64,000 bases of DNA from Paracoccus fistulariae. Lineage in GTDB: Bacteria > Pseudomonadota > Alphaproteobacteria > Rhodobacterales > Rhodobacteraceae. The notes below the pieces were generated by a model that was not told where the DNA came from, did no database searches, and worked only from the letters and a program-made list of their open reading frames with translations. The position numbers and the translations under genes were made by a program. Where the stretch lies: positions 1 through 64,000 of the forward strand of contig NZ_CP067137.1 in the NCBI RefSeq assembly GCF_028553785.1, given 5' to 3'. Shown here in pieces: positions 44,117 through 52,927 of this stretch; positions within the stretch are counted from its first letter, which is position 1, and each line of letters starts with the position of its first letter.

Positions 44117-45373
44117 CTAATAGCCTCGTATCATTTTAATTATCTTGCGCATGGGTGACGTAATCTTCCACGAGGTACTGGAGATAAGTTCATCACGATG
44201 CTTTTCTATGCTTAGCAGATTGCGTTCCAATTCTGCTAAGCGCTTTTTTGCCTTTTCAAACTGAGCTCTGGTAGCCACGTTCTTCTGCGCTTCTTTTGCG
44301 AGATCGCTTTGGTATGTTGTAGATAGAACGATAATATCCTCGATGCGCTGCTCGTACTCATACTCTGTACTCTCAAAGGCTTTGCGCAATGTGTCGATTT
44401 CGCTGGCTTTCGCTTGCGCGATGCGCTCAGCCTCTTCCGCAGCTTGCTGCAGGTCGTGAATGCGGGCGGCCTGTTCGGCGTTTCGCTGCAGCTGGGCCTG
44501 TTCCGATGCCTCGGCCTTTTCCAGCTTGACCTCAAGTTCCTTCAGCTCCGTATCCGAGCGCTTTACACGGCCACGCAATGCTGCCAGATCCCGCGACATA
44601 TCCTCATTCTGCCGCGCGGCGGCGAGGCCCTGGCCCAGCCGGTTGAAGGCCTGACGCATCGCCAACCAGGACGTTTGGCCCGGTTGCTGCATGACAAGTC
44701 GACGGACGCGCTCTGGTTGTTTCGACCCGTAAAGGATCACATCCAGCGCCGCGCCTCCGGTCACGACCGGGCCCAGATTCAGGCGCGGGCGGTCGCTGCC
44801 CGTCAGCACGCGGCGGGTTGCCTGATCGGCCAGCACGACATCGGGATTCACGATGACGATAACCGCGCTTTCGGACAGGCGCGGCAGAATGTCGTCATGC
44901 AGAAAGTCCAGCGCGTCGGGTTCAGGCGCCGTGCCCAGAACCAGCAGATCGATCTCTTCGGGAAGATCCGTTGCGATCTTCTTGCCGCTGAGGATCTGCG
45001 AGAAATCGGAATAATGGCTGTCATGCTCTGCCTGCAGCGCGGGCGTCAGGGCCGGTGTTTTGTTTTCCAGCGCCAGGCAGAGCGTGCCGCCGTTCAGACG
45101 CTCGGCCGCCTGACAGAAGGCAAGATAGCCGATCCCGTCATCCAGCCCCATTTGCACGATCAGGCGTGGGCTTGCCGCCTCGGTCAACCAGAACAGGAAG
45201 GGTATCTGGGCAAGAACCGGCGATACATCCGCATGGCGCGGACGCCAGAACGCCGCCTGTCCAAGCGTCTGCCCCTGGGGTTCCGATTCCGTGACCGAGG
45301 GCAGGTTGCTTTGCGTCGGCTGAGCAGCAACCGCTTGCGGGGCGCGATTCTCTTGCGTGGGCGAGGATTTCAT
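44117..45373 (-). CDS. SAM-methyltransferase-like domain with long coiled coil
   Basis: 418 residues. About 45-235 resemble a Rossmann-like methyltransferase (RLIVQMGLDDGIGYLAFC, IDLLVLGTAPEPDALDFL), though I see no firm catalytic motif. Residues about 260-395 form a heptad-rich coiled coil. The end, STSWKITSPMRKIIKMI, matches a tail seen in surface-polysaccharide proteins and O-antigen chain-length or glycosyltransferase proteins. It may couple methylation or length control to glycan export; inferred. Confidence 0.55.
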   Translation of the reverse strand: MKSSPTQENRAPQAVAAQPTQSNLPSVTESEPQGQTLGQAAFWRPRHADVSPVLAQIPFLFWLTEAASPRLIVQMGLDDGIGYLAFCQAAERLNGGTLCLALENKTPALTPALQAEHDSHYSDFSQILSGKKIATDLPEEIDLLVLGTAPEPDALDFLHDDILPRLSESAVIVIVNPDVVLADQATRRVLTGSDRPRLNLGPVVTGGAALDVILYGSKQPERVRRLVMQQPGQTSWLAMRQAFNRLGQGLAAARQNEDMSRDLAALRGRVKRSDTELKELEVKLEKAEASEQAQLQRNAEQAARIHDLQQAAEEAERIAQAKASEIDTLRKAFESTEYEYEQRIEDIIVLSTTYQSDLAKEAQKNVATRAQFEKAKKRLAELERNLLSIEKHRDELISSTSWKITSPMRKIIKMIRGY

Positions 45374-45468
45374 GGGCGCTTTTATCCGGATGGATTGGAG
45401 GTTGAGGACGGCTTATACGAAGATAGGTGCTTCGTGAACCACTAACCTATAGCGTGTGCCATCAACAA

Positions 45469-46107
45469 TCAGGTGTGGCGTTTTTCGGGTTCGACTTGAT
45501 AATAGGTTTCGTTCGTTCCGTGCAGCGACCCCTGAAAGAACTGCCGGATCAGCAATCCGGTTTTCCTTGAATCGATATGGCGGGGCTCGACCCGGAATTC
45601 TGCCATGCGGCCGATCATTTTACGGGGGCGCAGGAATTCCTCGATCTGATGATAAAGCGGCCGCACGCCGTAATCGTCAAAAAGAACCCGCACCGGCTTT
45701 TCTGCCCGCAGCAGCACCGTCGCAAAGCAGGCAGTTCGGAAACGGCCGTCGATCAACACCACATCCGGATGGCGAAACCAGGTCTGGTCCCATACGCCGT
45801 TCGGGTAATCGGGAAAGCTGCGCCATGCCTCGGTGTCAAGCGGCCTGCCCCAGGGTCCAGTGCGGCCGATATCGGCGTGATGGACGACCACCGGCGACAG
45901 GATCTCGGGGCTACAAAGCTTTTCCCGCAGATTTCGTGCCCAATCCCGATCGCTTTCGACACTCATGATATATTTGCCGGGCATCCTTGCCGCCAATTCC
46001 GTCGATCCGCCAGAACCATATTCAAGAATGACCGTGGCGTCAGAATAAACACGTTTCAGATGCGCGACTTCAGCATCTGGCATGAAAGGGGCGGGGTCGT
46101 CGGTCAA
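45469..46107 (-). CDS. SAM-dependent methyltransferase-like protein
   Basis: 212 residues. VILEYGSGGSTELAARM (near 27-42) is a methyltransferase motif I, followed by acidic VESDRDW and DVVLIDGRFRTACFATVLL (near 115-130). The family is common in glycan loci. 95 bp separate it from the downstream coiled-coil gene in the same direction. Substrate unknown. Confidence 0.6.
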   Translation of the reverse strand: MTDDPAPFMPDAEVAHLKRVYSDATVILEYGSGGSTELAARMPGKYIMSVESDRDWARNLREKLCSPEILSPVVVHHADIGRTGPWGRPLDTEAWRSFPDYPNGVWDQTWFRHPDVVLIDGRFRTACFATVLLRAEKPVRVLFDDYGVRPLYHQIEEFLRPRKMIGRMAEFRVEPRHIDSRKTGLLIRQFFQGSLHGTNETYYQVEPEKRHT

Positions 46108-46280
46108 TCTTCACCTGTGTCTAGGGAACAGGCCCGGCTTTTCGAGCGGCGGTGTGTCGCATTCATTTATAACACTATCTGTCGTTTGGACAGCGCGGAT
46201 TGATATTCGCCACCAATCAGAGCATTTAGGGCAAAGCCCACAACCTCTTCGCGAGGTGAAAAGATATCAGGCATGGAACG

Positions 46281-47864
46281 ATGAGCAAAGAACCCGCAGC
46301 CGGAACCTCCGCGCAAGGCGCCGCCCTGTTTCGCGCGGCTGAAGTCATGAGTATCGCGGGACGCGCCGCGTCGCGTCGGGTGTTGCTGCAAGAAGCTGTC
46401 ACGCGATCAGCCGATACCGGGGCAGCGCGGCCCTGGCATGAGCGGGCGGCAGCGCGGAAGGATCGCGCATATATCCGCGATCTCTGTCTTGCGCTGACGC
46501 AAGATGGGTTCGGCACGGATTTGCCGACATGGCTGGGTTTGGCGCCGCAGGAGGCCGATCAGGATCTTCGCTACGGCGCCAAGGAATTGCGCGCGCGGTT
46601 GGAGAAGCTGAAGGTCGGGCGGCAATCGGATCGCAGCGGACCCCTGTGCTACGTGCTGCATATGAGCCTGCCCGATAATGGCAGCGGCTATTCGGTGCGC
46701 TCGCATCATCTGATAGCCGCGATGCGGAAAAACGGTCTGGATCCCTATTGCGTGACCAGGCTGGGATTTCCCGGCGATACCGGGCAGCCTGGTGACGTGG
46801 CGATGCAAGCGGTTGATGGGATAGACTATCATCGCATCCTGCAGCCCGGAAAACGGGACTTTCGCAATATGCGATATGTGACAGATGCGGCCATTGCCCT
46901 GGTCGAGAAGCTGGCACCGCATCAGCCTTATGCGATCATGGCTGCGTCCAATCACGAAAATGCGGCGCCTGCCTTGCTGGCGGCACGCTATATGGGCGTG
47001 CCCTTCATCTACGATATGCGCGGTTTCTGGGAGTTGTCGACGCTGGCCGCCGATCCCGAGCGCGCGAAGACCCCGCAATTCGCGACTGCCGTCGAAATGG
47101 AGGCCGAGATTGCGCGGCAAGCAGATCTTGTCTTCACGCTGACCGAGGCGATGAAGGGCGAATTACGCAGGCGACAGGTCGGCAATCCGAATATCCATAT
47201 TCTGCCCAACGCGGCCGACCCCGAGGTTTTCAGGGCGGCCCCGCGCAATGCGGCATTGGCGAGGAAAGTTGGGATCTCGGATGACACCGCGGTGATCGGC
47301 TATGTCGGATCGTTTACCGGCTATGAAGGTCTGGATGACCTTACCCGGGCCTGCGTGTTGTTGCACCAGCAGGGATATGATTTCAGGCTGCTTCTGATCG
47401 GATCAGAGCCTGCGCATCTCAGGGATGCCATATGCCCGGAACTGCGACAGATCGCGGCCGCCGGCGGGATCACGGACAAGCTGATCATGCCCGGGCGCGT
47501 GCCGGTGCAAGAGGTGAAGGATTGGTATTCGCTGATCGATATCGTGCCGATCCCGCGCAAGGATATGGCGGTTGCCGAATTGGTGTCGCCCCTGAAACCG
47601 CTTGAGGCCATGGCGATGGAAAAGGCCGTCGTCGTGACCGATCTGGCGGCGCTGAAGGAAATCGTGACCCATGACGAGACCGGAATCGTGGTGCCGCGCA
47701 GCGATGTCGGGGCGCTTGCAGCGGCGCTTGGCCGGTTGATCGAGGATCCGGCGGCCCGCGCCTCGCTAGGCAAGCGCGCGCGGCAGCGTATCATCGATGC
47801 ACGAAATTGGGATGCGGTTGTCCGGAATTTCCGTGATATCCTTCGGCAGAACCTGCCGGGATAG
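46281..47864 (+). CDS. Glycosyltransferase family 4 protein
   Basis: 527 residues with an N-terminal extension of about 110 residues. LHMSLPDNGSGYSVRSHHLI (near 123-142) and the C-terminal donor site IGYVGSFTGYEGLDDL, MPGRVPVQEVKDWYS and SPLKPLEAMAMEKAVVV (the E-x7-E type motif) show a GT-B GT4 enzyme. Divergent from the methyltransferase genes, part of the same surface-glycan locus. Sugar specificity unknown. Confidence 0.82.
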   Translation: MSKEPAAGTSAQGAALFRAAEVMSIAGRAASRRVLLQEAVTRSADTGAARPWHERAAARKDRAYIRDLCLALTQDGFGTDLPTWLGLAPQEADQDLRYGAKELRARLEKLKVGRQSDRSGPLCYVLHMSLPDNGSGYSVRSHHLIAAMRKNGLDPYCVTRLGFPGDTGQPGDVAMQAVDGIDYHRILQPGKRDFRNMRYVTDAAIALVEKLAPHQPYAIMAASNHENAAPALLAARYMGVPFIYDMRGFWELSTLAADPERAKTPQFATAVEMEAEIARQADLVFTLTEAMKGELRRRQVGNPNIHILPNAADPEVFRAAPRNAALARKVGISDDTAVIGYVGSFTGYEGLDDLTRACVLLHQQGYDFRLLLIGSEPAHLRDAICPELRQIAAAGGITDKLIMPGRVPVQEVKDWYSLIDIVPIPRKDMAVAELVSPLKPLEAMAMEKAVVVTDLAALKEIVTHDETGIVVPRSDVGALAAALGRLIEDPAARASLGKRARQRIIDARNWDAVVRNFRDILRQNLPG

Positions 47865-47914
47865 CGGCACCGTATCGCTGTCTGCCGACTTCCCAAACAC
47901 GGCACAAGGTTGTA

Positions 47915-47939
47915 TTCAACAATCGAAAGGATTGTTGAA
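47915..47939. promoter_or_regulatory. Perfect inverted repeat next to start codon
   Basis: TTCAACAATC (47915-47924) and GATTGTTGAA (47930-47939) around GAAAG, ending one base before the ATG at 47941. It covers the ribosome-binding position, so it could act as an operator or an RNA hairpin controlling translation. Confidence 0.6.
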
Positions 47940-47940
47940 C

Positions 47941-48957
47941 ATGGCTGCTATCGCCCATCACAGCCCGCTGTCCCATGCTGCCTATCACGATCTGCTGCGG
48001 TCGTTGCGCGATGAGGCGATCGGGGATTTGCGGGGGACGCCGACGCGGGTCAGCCGCAATGGGCGCGCCTATTGGTATGACAGCTTTCGCGTCGGATCCG
48101 AGGTGCGCAAGCGCTATATCGGAGAGGATAGCCCGGAACTGGCCGCGCGCATGGCGCAGGCGCAGGACGCGCGGGCCCCGGCCGAAGAGCGCCGCAAGGA
48201 ACGGGCGCGGCTGGTGCGCCTGCTGCGGGCCGAGGGGTTTCTGGGCCTGGATCCGACCACGGGCAGCCTGATGGCCGCGCTGGCCGGGGCGGGGGTCTTT
48301 CGTCTGGGCGGGACGGTGGTGGGCACGCATGCCTTTCGACTGTACGAGGGCGAGTTGAACCTGAGGCTGGGCTTTGACCAGACCGCGCAGACCGACGATC
48401 TGGATATCGCCAGTTTCGAGCGTCTGTCGCTGGCGCTGGAGGATGTGGCCGCGCCGCCGGTGCAGCAGGTCCTGGCCGATTTCGACTTTGCGCCCGCACC
48501 CAGCCTGCAGCCCGGCAAGGCCTGGCGCTGGCGGCAGACGGCGGGTCACGCGCTGGTCGAGTTCCTGACCCCGGCTTTCGGTGAAGAGGGTTTGCGCGAT
48601 CTGCCGGCCCTTGGGGTGCAGGCGCAGGCGCTGCGGCATCTGAACTATCTGATCGCCGATCCGATCCCCGCCGCCATCCCCTATCGCAGCGGCGTGCTGG
48701 TGCAGGTGCCGCGCCCCGAACGCTTTGCTATTCACAAGCTGATCGTGGCCGCGCGGCGGCGGGACGAGGACCGGCTGAAATCCGAAAAGGACCGTCAGCA
48801 GGCTGCCTTTCTGATCGCCGCGCTGGCGCAGGACCGGCCCGAGGATCTGGCCGAGGCTTTTGAGGATGCCCGCGCGCGTGGCCCGCGCTGGCGTGCCCGG
48901 ATCGAGGACAGCCTGTCGCGGATGCCCGACAGCGCGGCGCTGCTGGCCGGGCTGTAG
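47941..48957 (+). CDS. GSU2403-type nucleotidyltransferase-fold protein
   Basis: 338 residues. Features are the basic N-terminal half (YWYDSFRVGSEVRKRYIGED), the middle region with QTDDLDIASFERLSLALED, and FAIHKLIVAARRRDEDRLKSE. It resembles the GSU2403 family of predicted nucleotidyltransferases (PF12281). The start codon follows the inverted repeat at 47915-47939 by one base. Enzymatic role is not established; related folds include antitoxin-like and toxin-like transferases, so a nucleotidyl- or regulator role is possible. Confidence 0.6.
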   Translation: MAAIAHHSPLSHAAYHDLLRSLRDEAIGDLRGTPTRVSRNGRAYWYDSFRVGSEVRKRYIGEDSPELAARMAQAQDARAPAEERRKERARLVRLLRAEGFLGLDPTTGSLMAALAGAGVFRLGGTVVGTHAFRLYEGELNLRLGFDQTAQTDDLDIASFERLSLALEDVAAPPVQQVLADFDFAPAPSLQPGKAWRWRQTAGHALVEFLTPAFGEEGLRDLPALGVQAQALRHLNYLIADPIPAAIPYRSGVLVQVPRPERFAIHKLIVAARRRDEDRLKSEKDRQQAAFLIAALAQDRPEDLAEAFEDARARGPRWRARIEDSLSRMPDSAALLAGL

Positions 48958-48961
48958 GATC

Positions 48962-50068
48962 TCAGGCCGGGCGCTTGAGGCTTTCGCGGGCCAGCGCGGC
49001 GATCAGGTCGGTACGGGTGACGATGCCGGTCAATCGGCCCTGTTCCAGCACCGGCACCGCGTCGCAGGCGCCATCCGCCATCATGGTCAAGAGCGATGCG
49101 ACCTTTGCCTGCGGCGCCGTGGTGGGCACGTCGCGGGACATGATCCCCTGCGCATCGCGGCCATACGGCAGATGATCGGGGTCGCTGCGGATCAGATGCA
49201 GCTGGAAGATAATGCCCAGAAAGCGATCCTCGGGGTCCACCACCGGCAAGGAGGTAAAGCCGTGCTGGCGAAACTCTCGGGCGATCTGATCCAGCGGCGT
49301 CTCGGGGCCAACCGTCACCAGATCGCGGGACATGATCTCGCCCACGGTCAGCGGCCCGGTCCGGTGGCCTGCGGCCTGCATCTCGGCCGCGCCGATCAGG
49401 CGGGCCAGATCCTCGACCCCCAGGTTCAGCGACTGGCGGTATTGGGCCAGGATCTGGGTCAGTTCCTCTTCGCTGAGGCCAAGCCGTTCGGTCGGCACGT
49501 GATCATCGGTGCCATGCGGGTTCTGGTCGGTGAACTGGCGGAAGGGATAGTGGCGGCCCGTCAGCCGGGCATAGATCACCGCGACGCTGACCAGAATCGC
49601 GGTTCCGAAACCCACCGGCGACAGCGCGAACCAGAAGCCCAGATCGCGGATCGCATCGGGCGACAGCGCGGCGGTCATGGCCACGGCGCCGCCCGGCGGA
49701 TGCAGCGCGCGCATCAGGATCATGGCGGTGATCGCCAGCCCGACCGCCAGCACCAGCCGCAGCGTCGGATCGGCAATGGTCAGGCAGACCGCCACCGCCA
49801 CCAGCGCCGAAACAAGATTGCCGATAATGGCTGACCATGGCTGGGCCAGCGGGCTGCTGGGCACGGCAAAGATCAGCACGGCCGTCGCCCCGAAGGGCGC
49901 GATCAGGTAAAGGCCAAAATGGGTGTCGCCGGGCAAAAGCAGCAGGAACAGGCTGACCGCCGCCAGACCGGTCAGGGCGCCAAACCCTGCGCGGCAGGCC
50001 TCGAAAAGGGGGGCGTTCGGGATGGCCGGGCCAAGCGCGCGCAGCGCACGGGTCAGATATGGATGCAT
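48962..50068 (-). CDS. HPP-family membrane protein with CBS domains
   Basis: 368 residues. The N-terminal 175 residues have four to five membrane segments of the HPP family (FGATAVLIFAVPSSPLAQPW, RALHPPGGAVAMTAAL with the HPP motif). Residues about 230-360 carry a CBS pair: GEIMSRDLVTVGPETPLDQ and GIVTRTDLIAAL. CBS pairs usually bind adenosine nucleotides and gate the linked domain. Such proteins have been linked to nitrite transport; the role here is unknown. Confidence 0.8.
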   Translation of the reverse strand: MHPYLTRALRALGPAIPNAPLFEACRAGFGALTGLAAVSLFLLLLPGDTHFGLYLIAPFGATAVLIFAVPSSPLAQPWSAIIGNLVSALVAVAVCLTIADPTLRLVLAVGLAITAMILMRALHPPGGAVAMTAALSPDAIRDLGFWFALSPVGFGTAILVSVAVIYARLTGRHYPFRQFTDQNPHGTDDHVPTERLGLSEEELTQILAQYRQSLNLGVEDLARLIGAAEMQAAGHRTGPLTVGEIMSRDLVTVGPETPLDQIAREFRQHGFTSLPVVDPEDRFLGIIFQLHLIRSDPDHLPYGRDAQGIMSRDVPTTAPQAKVASLLTMMADGACDAVPVLEQGRLTGIVTRTDLIAALARESLKRPA

Positions 50069-50107
50069 GGTGATGTCTTCTTGGGCCCGGAACTGGGCAG
50101 GGGCTGG

Positions 50108-50464
50108 CTAGCGCGATGGCGGGCGACTGGCAAGCCGGTCCGGGGACAGCTGTGGGCCGCCGCCCAGCTCCTGGCCGAACCATGTCAGGAAATCCTGAAT
50201 TTCTGCCTCATTCCGTCGGCAATAGGACCATTTCAGGTGCTTTTCGACGGTAATGAACCGGGCCTGTTTCAAAAGCTCCAGATGCCGGCTTGCCGTCGGC
50301 TGTGCGACGCCAAGCGCCTGCGCAATCAGCGTCATGCAAACGCCAAACTGCACCGGATCGGCGGACCATTGATCGCTGGAATGGATTTCCGGTTCCGCCA
50401 GCAGGCGCAGGATGGTCAGCCGGGGCTGACTGGCCACGGCCTTGATTTGGGTTGATCTGTCCAT
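50108..50464 (-). CDS. ArsR-family repressor
   Basis: 118 residues with a winged HTH: LRLLAEPEIHSSDQW, then MTLIAQALGVAQPTASRHLE as recognition helix and FITVEKHLKWSYCRRNE as wing. It lacks the classic ELCVC metal motif, so a non-metal or atypical ligand is likely. Divergent from the hydrolase gene, with a near-palindrome CATATCG...CTATATG (50474-50495) in between as a likely operator. Confidence 0.8.
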   Translation of the reverse strand: MDRSTQIKAVASQPRLTILRLLAEPEIHSSDQWSADPVQFGVCMTLIAQALGVAQPTASRHLELLKQARFITVEKHLKWSYCRRNEAEIQDFLTWFGQELGGGPQLSPDRLASRPPSR

Positions 50465-50473
50465 GCATTACAT

Positions 50474-50495
50474 CATATCGTTATTTAGCTATATG
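50474..50495. promoter_or_regulatory. Near-palindromic ArsR-type operator
   Basis: CATATCG (50474-50480) and CTATATG (50489-50495) in imperfect symmetry between arsR-type and hydrolase genes. Overlaps the hydrolase start region, so binding would block its expression. Confidence 0.5.
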
Positions 50496-51350
50496 ACAAT
50501 ATGGAATCGCCTGATGCTGGATCTTCCCAACATGTCGATGGTCGAGGGCAGCGCCATCCGGTGGGGCAGGCTGGGCAATGGTCCGCCGCTGGTCGCGATC
50601 CACGGCACACCCTTTTCGTCGCAGGTCTGGCGCAGGATCATTCCGCAGATCGCGGATCAGCGGACGGTCTATTACTTCGATCTGCTGGGCTATGGGCAGT
50701 CCGAGATGCGGGCGGGGCAGGACGTTTCGCTGGCGGTGCAGAACCGGGTGCTGGCGGCGCTTTTTCAGGAATGGGGGCTGAGCCGGCCGGATGTTCTGGC
50801 CCATGATTTCGGCGGCGCGACGGCGCTGCGGGGCTATTATCTGAACGGGCTGCGTTACAGGTCGCTGACGATCTTCGACGCCGTGGCGCTGGCCCCCTGG
50901 GGATCGCCGCTGGTCCGGCATGTCCGCCAGCATGAGGCGGCCTTTGCCACCATGCCGGACTATATGCATCAGGCGATGTTGCGCGCCTATCTGCAGACGG
51001 CTGCCTATCACCCGCTGTCCGAAGAGGCGCTGGAGATCTATTCAGCGCCCTGGACCGGCCCTGTCGGGCAGCCGACCTTCTACCGTCAGATCGCGCAGAT
51101 GGATCAGGCCCATACGGATGAGGTGCAGGGGATGTATCAGCGGATGGATTGCCCGGTGACGGTCCTGTGGGGGCAAGAGGATGGCTGGATCCCCTGCGAC
51201 AAGGGGCAGGCTTTGGCGGGCATGCTGTCGGCGCGGGACTGCATCCTGATCCCGAAGGCCGGCCATCTGCTGCAAGAAGACCGGCCCGAGGCCATCGTCG
51301 CCGCCCTGCTGAAACAGATCGCGCCGCAAACACGGCCCGGCTACGACTGA
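50493..51350 (+). CDS. Alpha/beta hydrolase under ArsR-type control
   Basis: 285 residues. HGTPFSSQVW (oxyanion loop), DLLGYGQSEM, the nucleophile region VLAHDFGGATAL (here Asp in place of the usual Ser, haloalkane-dehalogenase or epoxide-hydrolase style), VLWGQEDGWIPC (Asp) and PKAGHLLQEDRP (catalytic His). An Asp nucleophile with HGTP suggests a dehalogenase-like enzyme. Start could also be ATG 50514 (MLDLPNMS). Regulated by the divergent ArsR-type gene. Confidence 0.72.
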   Translation: MTIWNRLMLDLPNMSMVEGSAIRWGRLGNGPPLVAIHGTPFSSQVWRRIIPQIADQRTVYYFDLLGYGQSEMRAGQDVSLAVQNRVLAALFQEWGLSRPDVLAHDFGGATALRGYYLNGLRYRSLTIFDAVALAPWGSPLVRHVRQHEAAFATMPDYMHQAMLRAYLQTAAYHPLSEEALEIYSAPWTGPVGQPTFYRQIAQMDQAHTDEVQGMYQRMDCPVTVLWGQEDGWIPCDKGQALAGMLSARDCILIPKAGHLLQEDRPEAIVAALLKQIAPQTRPGYD

Positions 51351-51365
51351 CATCGCATGCGTGGC

Positions 51366-51452
51366 GGCGGATCACGCGCCTGACCCAGCGGCCATCCCGT
51401 TGCGAAGGGTTCAGGCAGGCGGCGATAAGGACCGTGCCGGACGGCCCGGTCG
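51366..51452 (-). pseudogene. Fragment homologous to the 3' end of the oxidoreductase at 53194
   Basis: About 85 bp, ending GGCAGGCGGCGATAA then GTGCCGGACGGCCCG, closely follow 53197-53275 (GGCAGGCGGCGATAAAG). The fragment overlaps the end of tag. It is out of place and not in frame. Confidence 0.55.
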
Positions 51453-52049
51453 TTCGAACTCTGCCCTTGCCTGTTCTACGCTTGTCCTGACGATACAGCC
51501 CCTGGCATGATCATTGATCAAGCCCATGGCCTGCATGAAGGCGAAAGTCGTTGTTGGGCCAAGGAATTTCCATCCGCGTTTCTTCAGCTCTTTGGAAATG
51601 GCCACTGACGTTGCAGAGGTCGAAGCCGATTGCGGTTCGGCCAATTCTTCACGCGTGGGTTCAAAACTCCAGACGAAGGCGGCAAGCGATCCTTCGGCCC
51701 TGACCAACTCGATCATGCGGCCAGCATTGTTTATCGTCGCATAGATTTTGGCCCTGTTTCGCACGATGCCGCTATCTGCCATCAGACGCGCATGATCGGC
51801 GTCGCCGAATTCGGCGATTTTTGCGTAGTCAAAGTCGGCAAAGCCAGCCCTGAAGTTCTGTCGCTTGGCCAGAATGGTGCGCCAGCTTAAACCGGATTGA
51901 AACGTCTCAAGGCAGAGTTTCTCGAAAAGGCGGGCGTCGTCGAGAACCGGAAAACCCCATTCCCTGTCGTGATAGTCAAGGAACTCGGGCGCCGCACCTG
52001 ACCAGCTGCAGCGCGGTGCGCCATCGGGTCCCGTGAAGAGCTTTGGCAT
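51411..52049 (-). CDS. tag: DNA-3-methyladenine glycosylase I
   Basis: Removes 3-methyladenine from DNA, 212 residues. RCSWSGA and YHDREWGFPV hold two zinc ligands (Cys, His); GLINDHARGCIVR holds the other two, as in E. coli Tag. LCLETFQSGLSWRTILAKRQ and GPTTTFAFMQAMG are family motifs. The last residues (RPARSLSPPA) come from the gfo-like fragment at 51366-51452, so the tail may be non-native. Confidence 0.9.
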   Translation of the reverse strand: MPKLFTGPDGAPRCSWSGAAPEFLDYHDREWGFPVLDDARLFEKLCLETFQSGLSWRTILAKRQNFRAGFADFDYAKIAEFGDADHARLMADSGIVRNRAKIYATINNAGRMIELVRAEGSLAAFVWSFEPTREELAEPQSASTSATSVAISKELKKRGWKFLGPTTTFAFMQAMGLINDHARGCIVRTSVEQARAEFERPGRPARSLSPPA

Positions 52050-52052
52050 CTT

Positions 52053-52340
52053 TCAGGCTTTCAGCACGTCAAGCGCGGGCGTTGTCTTCTTGACGTCGAC
52101 CTCCGCGATCTCGGCCAGGACGACATTATGTTCTACGAACGGATCGGCATTGATCCGCGCCTCGATCTCTTCGCGGCTCTCTCCTGTCGCCAGTATCGCG
52201 CCGCCGCCTTCCGGGGTCAGCGAGCCGACGCATTGAAAAATGCCGTCCTCGAAACCCCGGGCGATCCATGCGTTATGGGCCGGCATGAACTCTGCGGCGG
52301 CTGATCTGTTTTCGGAGAATCGAAGATAGATGATGAACAC
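52053..52340 (-). CDS. YciI-family protein
   Basis: 95 residues, the YCII-related ferredoxin-like fold: MFIIYLRFSENRSAA, then AHNAWIARGFEDGIF (conserved His) and EIEARINADPFVEHN (conserved Asp-Pro-Phe). Three bases from tag and six from the tetR stop, one leftward operon. Role unknown; YCII proteins are small dimeric stress- or degradation-associated factors. Confidence 0.82.
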   Translation of the reverse strand: MFIIYLRFSENRSAAAEFMPAHNAWIARGFEDGIFQCVGSLTPEGGGAILATGESREEIEARINADPFVEHNVVLAEIAEVDVKKTTPALDVLKA

Positions 52341-52345
52341 GGCGT

Positions 52346-52927
52346 CTAGCCTTTCGTTGGGGTGTGATCGGGAAGCTGGTCAAGCCACGCCTCCAGTGCA
52401 GCGACTTCCGCCCTCAGGAATGCCTCATCCTTGAGGGCGGAGGCCATCACCGCGATGCCTTGCGAGCGGGCCAGGACATGCAACGCCAGCGCATCGGCGT
52501 CGTCCCGGTGCCCAAGCGCCCTGAACTGATCGGCAAGCCAGTCGCGAAACAGGGTGAAAATCTGGGCGGCGCGCGCCTCTGCGATGTGATCCAGTTTGGC
52601 CAGTTCGGTCGTTAGCGTCCCGACCGGGCAACCGAACGCCATGATCTTGGTCCGATTGGTGATCAGGATGCGGATGAAAGACAAAATCCGGTCTTTCGGT
52701 GCGGCGTCCGTGTCCCAGGCTTCCAGCATCGCCTGCGTGGCCGAAAGGCGACGGGTGATCACCGCCTCCAGAATCTCGTCCTTGGATTTGAAGTGATGGT
52801 AGAAATTCCCGCGAGAGATCCCGATCGCACTCGCAATATCCGCAAAGGATGTTGCCTCGAAACCTGCCTCGTAGAAGAGGGCATCTGCCTTTTCTTCGAT
52901 ACGTTCGCGCGTCGCTGATCGTGACAT
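52346..52927 (-). CDS. TetR/AcrR-family regulator
   Basis: 193 residues. N-terminal HTH ADALFYEAGFEATSFADIAS, IGISRGNFYHHFKSKDEILE (recognition helix), then a ligand-binding core (about 60-190). First gene of the operon with yciI and tag, so it probably represses that operon. ATTAGGACAAATGTCCTAA-like symmetry (52961-52976) lies upstream as a possible operator. Confidence 0.85.
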   Translation of the reverse strand: MSRSATRERIEEKADALFYEAGFEATSFADIASAIGISRGNFYHHFKSKDEILEAVITRRLSATQAMLEAWDTDAAPKDRILSFIRILITNRTKIMAFGCPVGTLTTELAKLDHIAEARAAQIFTLFRDWLADQFRALGHRDDADALALHVLARSQGIAVMASALKDEAFLRAEVAALEAWLDQLPDHTPTKG

